This document shows positions 50,201 through 56,200 of a DNA stretch of 64,000 bases, one piece after another. The notes under the pieces were generated by a model. That model saw only the letters and a list, made by a program, of their open reading frames with translations. It had not been told where the DNA came from and ran no database searches. Position numbers and translations under genes: made by a program. The first letter of the stretch is position 1; each line of letters begins with the position of its first letter. The DNA comes from Branchiostoma floridae (lineage: Eukaryota > Chordata > Leptocardii > Amphioxiformes > Branchiostomatidae), in assembly GCF_000003815.2 (NCBI RefSeq), contig NC_049982.1, positions 2,009,413 through 2,073,412 of the forward strand. The letters are read 5' to 3'.

Positions 50201-53200
50201 GATGAAAAACAAACTATTCCATGTACTATAACCTTACTAGTAGTTCAGACCTTAGAGAGGGCCAAGAATAGAAAAACTGTATACTAAGCTTTAAGCTGAT
50301 GGTGCTCTGACTGGATAAGACATGTTATAGCCGCAATAAAAGACAAACTGTCTTAAGTTTGCAAAATTTTGTTTCTGAACTGACGCAGAAAAATGAATCA
50401 CCACATCTTTCAGCTGCATCGAAAAAATAACTATTCTTTTAGAACAGTTACTTTAACTATTCCAGCATGACTTTTTGTGCTTGTACCACAATGCATACAT
50501 GTATAGTGTGTAAAAGACAAACAGTAGTTGCAAAATTCAACTCATAATTTGTGCCTTGTGCCCCTAGGCCACCGTACAGTTACTTTAACTATTCCAGCAT
50601 GACTTTTTGTGCTTTGTACCACAATGCATACATGTATAGTGTGTAAAAGACAAACAGTAGTTGCAAAATTCAACTCATAATTTGTGCCTTGTGCCCCTAG
50701 GCCACCGTGCTGGTACTGCACCTGTCTGATATAGGGCTGGAGTTGTCCAACCACCAGCGAGACAACTTCACCAAACTGCAGGGGCAGACATTTCTAAGTT
50801 ATTCTTTTCCTTGCGCCCCCTAGGCCACAGTGCTGGTACTGCACCTGTCGGATATCGGGCTGGAGTTGTCGAACCACCAGCGAGACAACTTCACCAAACT
50901 GCAGGGGCAGGAAATAACCTTCGAGGAGAGGAGAGAGGTCGACGTGCAGGAATTCCTCGCAAAAATCAGCCAGAGTAAGGAAATTTCCAGTTAATCCACT
51001 TTTCGTTTTCAAAGTTCTTGCTTTGCTATTTCCACAGAAACTATTATCAATGTATTTTCCAGCATTTTCCAGGATGATTTAGAGTTCAACTTTAGCGAAC
51101 ATTTACAGCCTTGTGACAGGCGCGGGACAAAGTCTACATTGTAACCTTATCTGTCCATTTACTGGAAAATTTGTAAAAATAAGATCGTGGTATCTCATAT
51201 AATCTTGCCTCCTTAGATTTTGAACGACTTTGGGACTTCAACATTTATAGTCAAAAATTTTGAAATTTGAGGGGAAAATTCTGTACTTTTGGGTGATAGC
51301 AAATATAAAGTTTTGTGACCATTAATTAATGTATGATTTAAACGAAAGTTAAGATTTTAGCATGAAAGTTCATCTGTGTTGGTAGAATACATTATAGAAA
51401 TTGCTAAACTTTCTTTCCAACACTGAATTAATATAGGGACTTACCCTAAATTAATTCAGTGTTGGAAAGAAAGTTTAGCAATTTCTATAATGAAAGTTAA
51501 GATATTAGATTTTTAACTCACTCTGAAGGGTCTATTTCCAGATTGAAAGTGCACATTGTATACAGCTGTTATTGACTTGACTGATGTTGCGTTGCAGGAA
51601 AGAGGCATCGACGTCACATCAAATTCAGGACGATGTTTCCGACAGAGGACAGCCCTTCCCGGAGGAGAAGGGGTGATGGTCGCCGTTGTGTTTTGTCCCG
51701 TGGTTGTTAGCTGTATAGATAGGCTAGTTCAAGGTTTAGAGTTCACATGCATGGGTTCAAAGTTGAAGACCCAGGCCATTCTTTATGTCTTGCCAGGAGT
51801 CTTCAACTTTGATGGTACCTACACTGTACAATTGTGCTCAAACCTTGAATACACCTTTCTCACGCGGCGGCCATGATAGATCTAAAAAGAGTTCAATGTG
51901 GCAAACAAAAAGCTGTCCATCATAATTAGCAGTTCAACTTATGATAGTCTGCCAATTAGGAAAGCGACCATTAAGTGAATGGCTACAAATCCGTCAAAAA
52001 TTTGCATTACTATGTTTTAATTTTGCATCTCTTTAGGGACTATGGGGTCAGTCTTCACTACTCTAAATTGCTACATCTTTCGGTGCATAACACTTCTTGT
52101 AGTATTTATTATTCTATCTTGTATCATGAAAATTTGTGTGGTTTGGGGGGAAACTAAATGGGACCTGATTTTAGAAATAAGTTTTGTCTGTTTGCCTCAT
52201 TGACCTCGTCTTCGATCTATCATGGCCGCCGCGTGAGAAAGGTGTATTAGATTATTTGGCTATTTCTGAAAAATAACCAATGAAATAGGATAATGGGCTT
52301 TTGTACATCAGTGTATAACAGATTCCGGCTGCACAAAAGCATGGAATGCTTTTTGAAAAAAAAAAAAAAAAACTTTGTCGTAAATTTTTAACGCTGGTAA
52401 GACTTTATGCAAATTTTGAAAATCTAGGACAACATTGCATTTATTTCAGTTAATGTTAAAGCACATTTGACAAAGGAGTGATTGATTTTTTCTCGTCTTT
52501 CAGAGCTGTGCTACAGTAACTGCATGCTGCTTGTGTTAGCGTTCATCCAACCTTCTGTTCCCCTGTAGATTTAGGGTTTTTAAGTGTGTCGCTTCATTTT
52601 GATGCTTCGTTTCTTTTCCCTTTTCTCAGATCCATCCCATCATTCCCGGTCAGGGGCTCTCTGGTTCCTGTTACCCACAATCCTTTGTTCTTTGCAGTCG
52701 TTTACTTTGTCAATTATTCCTTTTTTTCTTAATTAATACTAATTTGATTTCTTTGTTTTCAGGAATGCATGACTTTCTCGATTCATAAAATTGTATTTTA
52801 CCAGTGAGGTCATCTTTTATTTTTGTTTATTTTAGCATTTTGCAAAAATGTAAAACTCAGAGAGTTAAGAATCCTTAGTAAATACTGAAAAGACAAGTAG
52901 ACAGTAGACGCCACCAGAAAGAAAGATATGTTGAGTTACCATCTGAACACAGCAATTGTCAACAGAAATATATCTGAGGTTGTCTGCCAGGGTAAAACTC
53001 TTGTGAAAAGTGAAAAAAAGCAACAGTCACTTAGAGTTAGACTGACTTGACTGTTTTTGGGGTTTGCTTTGGCGCTAAGTTTCAACTATGAACTTTTTAG
53101 AACACCAGGATTATGAAGTTGATGGTTTTTGTAACGTCCATAATTGCAGGAAAGAAAGACGTGCCCCTGCCCCCTCCGACGGACGCCTTTCCGCATGTGT

Positions 53201-56200
53201 CTGCTCGCCTGGAGAGCGGGCCGCACGCAGCGCGGTATTCTCCCAACGCCCCCAAGCTGGGTCACCTGGAACTGCAGCTGCAGGGCGCGGCCGGGGTCGT
53301 TACCATGTCAACGCTGACAGGGGTTGCGAGCCTGATCGAGGATGAGATTCTCACCACCCCCATGCCGATGAGAGTGGATTTCGTCGATTCGCAGTTAAGC
53401 CTTGTGGTGAGTTAACGTTTTTGGCTACACCCCAGGGGCGGAGGCCATTCTACTCGGTATTGCAACTTGTGGTGCCTCTCCAACATTTGGATGATACTGT
53501 CATCTTTTAGATTTTGCCTTTGCCATTTCATCCAATTTGAACTGATTTCCGAACATATTCAACATGTGATACATGGTTTTGTGAGAATTGATTTTCTTGT
53601 TCTTTTTTTGTTCCTCATTGTTCAACACTTTTTTGAGAATTTGTTTGTTTTTTGGTGGATGTTTTAAGACAATGTACTGCATTGTTATTACACTTTCACG
53701 TCTGTCTCTCTTGTTCTGTTGTCTCAGATCAAGCTTTTCCTACCTTTGGTAAGTCCCAAATGGCACAGACACGGTTGTTCTTAAACACAATTTGTCTTGT
53801 AAATCATCATTCTTTCTAGATGTCTGTCTAGTTGTTGCTGTTTTATTTTATACAACTCACCTTTCTTCACTTCTTCTAATTTTTTCATGAAATATTGTTT
53901 GCCATGTCGCTGATGGTCTATACCTTTGAAAGCCTTTTGTAATGACACATTGCCTTCTGAATTACCCAACGTTGAATGGAAGGAAGCAAACAATAGCAGT
54001 GCTCTAAATACCACCTGCATATGCAGGTTAGTGCAGGTAAAACTGGAGCTGTGCAGGCATTACTGGTGTCTACCTGCACCTAACCTGCACTGATCCATAT
54101 AAAGGGTTTTACATGCATAAATGTCCTGTGATGTAGGTGTATGTTGATTGTTATTAGCTGCATTGAATTTTACCACCTATTAAGTATAAATAGCAATGGT
54201 TCCCGAACAATTCTAGTATGATCCATACTTCCTAAATTCAGAGTGGTGCAGGTAAAATTTGTCTGGTGCAGGTAATTTTCAATGTTACCTGCACCTGTGC
54301 AGGTATGCAGAAAAAAGTATTTCGATCCCTGAATAGTGTGACAGATTAATCAGTGCATAATGTTATAACTTTAAAGGTAAACACCTTGCTCCCACCAATG
54401 TCCCACACACCCCACTGTGAGCAGTATGATTGTATGTCTGTTTGACCGTACATGTATGTTGTTCACCTGTGGATTTGGGTTTCCCGCTTGCTCGATTTAG
54501 GAGTTCTGGGTAAGACTTCAAGAAACTTCTGCCCTGCCCCTTTCCTGTTTTTTTTTTAAATTCCAAGAGTCAATATTTTGCACAACTCTGATCTGTGCCC
54601 TAGATATGTTCCAGTTACATGGACTTTGTAAAGGACATGAATGTTTGATTGACTTTGAAAAAAAAAATTTACTAACAATGTTACTAACCAGCAACTTTTT
54701 ATACAGTAGATTTTTTCTGCCTTTGAAATTCACGCTCATCAAGAGAGGATGTGTATTTTTGTTCGGCTTTGACCAAACGTTATGTCGTACTGTAAGAAAT
54801 CATACCAGAAAGTAAGTAATTCATGATACAATCCATGAAAGGTAGAAGCTACCTGCGCTTATCTGACACTAGCTTAGGGAACAAAATTTAAGATAAAATA
54901 AGCTAATTTAGCCTTAAAGCTAATACTATTAACCACACATATTAATCATTAGATACCTATACATGAAGTATCTTTCCCATCTACATTGTATGGACACAAA
55001 GTTTACATTGTATGGACACAAAGTAAACTCTATTCCCCCATTACCAGGACGACGGCCCTCCCCTTAACCCTGGTTCTCCCGGGACTGTCCCTCTGGACAT
55101 CCACGTGGACCGCGCCACTGTGGTACGGAGGGAGGACGGAATATTCCATCTCACCTGTAAGTAATACCGAGACTTCTGTAGAATATGGATGTATTTAAAA
55201 GTTTTTTGGTGCAAAGTAGCATCCTTAGCAGCTGGACTAGGAGTTTGAGTATGAGGTACATTGTATGTGTTCAAGTACCATAATCTTTTGAAAATTAATG
55301 TACTTTTCATGACATGCACATGTCATAGAATGATGTAGAATGATGACTATTCTGGCATGTTAGGAGTGCACTTCTGTTGTTGACAATTCAATCTCTACAC
55401 ATATATACAACTGGATGAAGTTCAGAGTTCCCATCTAGACATTTCAAGTGACATCCATCACAGACAGTCACACATTCAGTGTCACTAGAAAGTAATGCCT
55501 GAGTTCATTCTAGTGATGCTGAAGAAGAGTGATGGATGTCACTGCAAACATCCAAAAGTAATCTCCCAAATCCATCCAGCTGTCTGAGTCTGAATTGTCC
55601 TAAGATTGTTTATCTGGATAAAGATTGAATAGTTGGTAACTATGTTTCAGGTTTGGCCTCCTGGCCAGGGGTGGATAGTGCTCTGTCAGTGAGACAGACA
55701 GACTATACACACAGCTTGGTGCAGGCAGACCAGGCTACAGGCACACAGATATCATAACAGATAACATACATGTGTGGATGTTACAGGTGCAGGCAGGCCA
55801 ATGCTACAGGCACACAGATGTCACAACAGATAACATGCATGTGTGGATGTTACAGGTTTGGCCCCCTCCCCACGGCCGGATGTAGGTTTATCAGTGAGAC
55901 CAACGGACTACACACAGGCTGGTGCAGGCAGACCAGAGCTACAGGCACACAGATGTCACAACAGATAACATGCATGTGTGGATGTTACAGGTACAGGTAG
56001 ACCAGAGCTACCGGCACACAGATATCATAACAGATAACATGCATGTGTGGATGTTACAGGTTTGGCCCCCTCCCCACGGCCGGATCACAGATGTCATAAC
56101 AGATAACATGTATGTGTGGATGTTACAGGTTTGGCGCCCTCCCCACGGCCGGATGTTAGTTTATCTGTGAGACCGACAGAGTACACACAGGCTGGTGCAG

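Larger units (their letters stand above)
50975..53149. other. BLTP3 intron 20
   Basis: Holds a perfect hairpin, a 35-bp-TIR element and the candidate cassette exon 20a. T-rich sequence otherwise. Confidence 0.65.
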
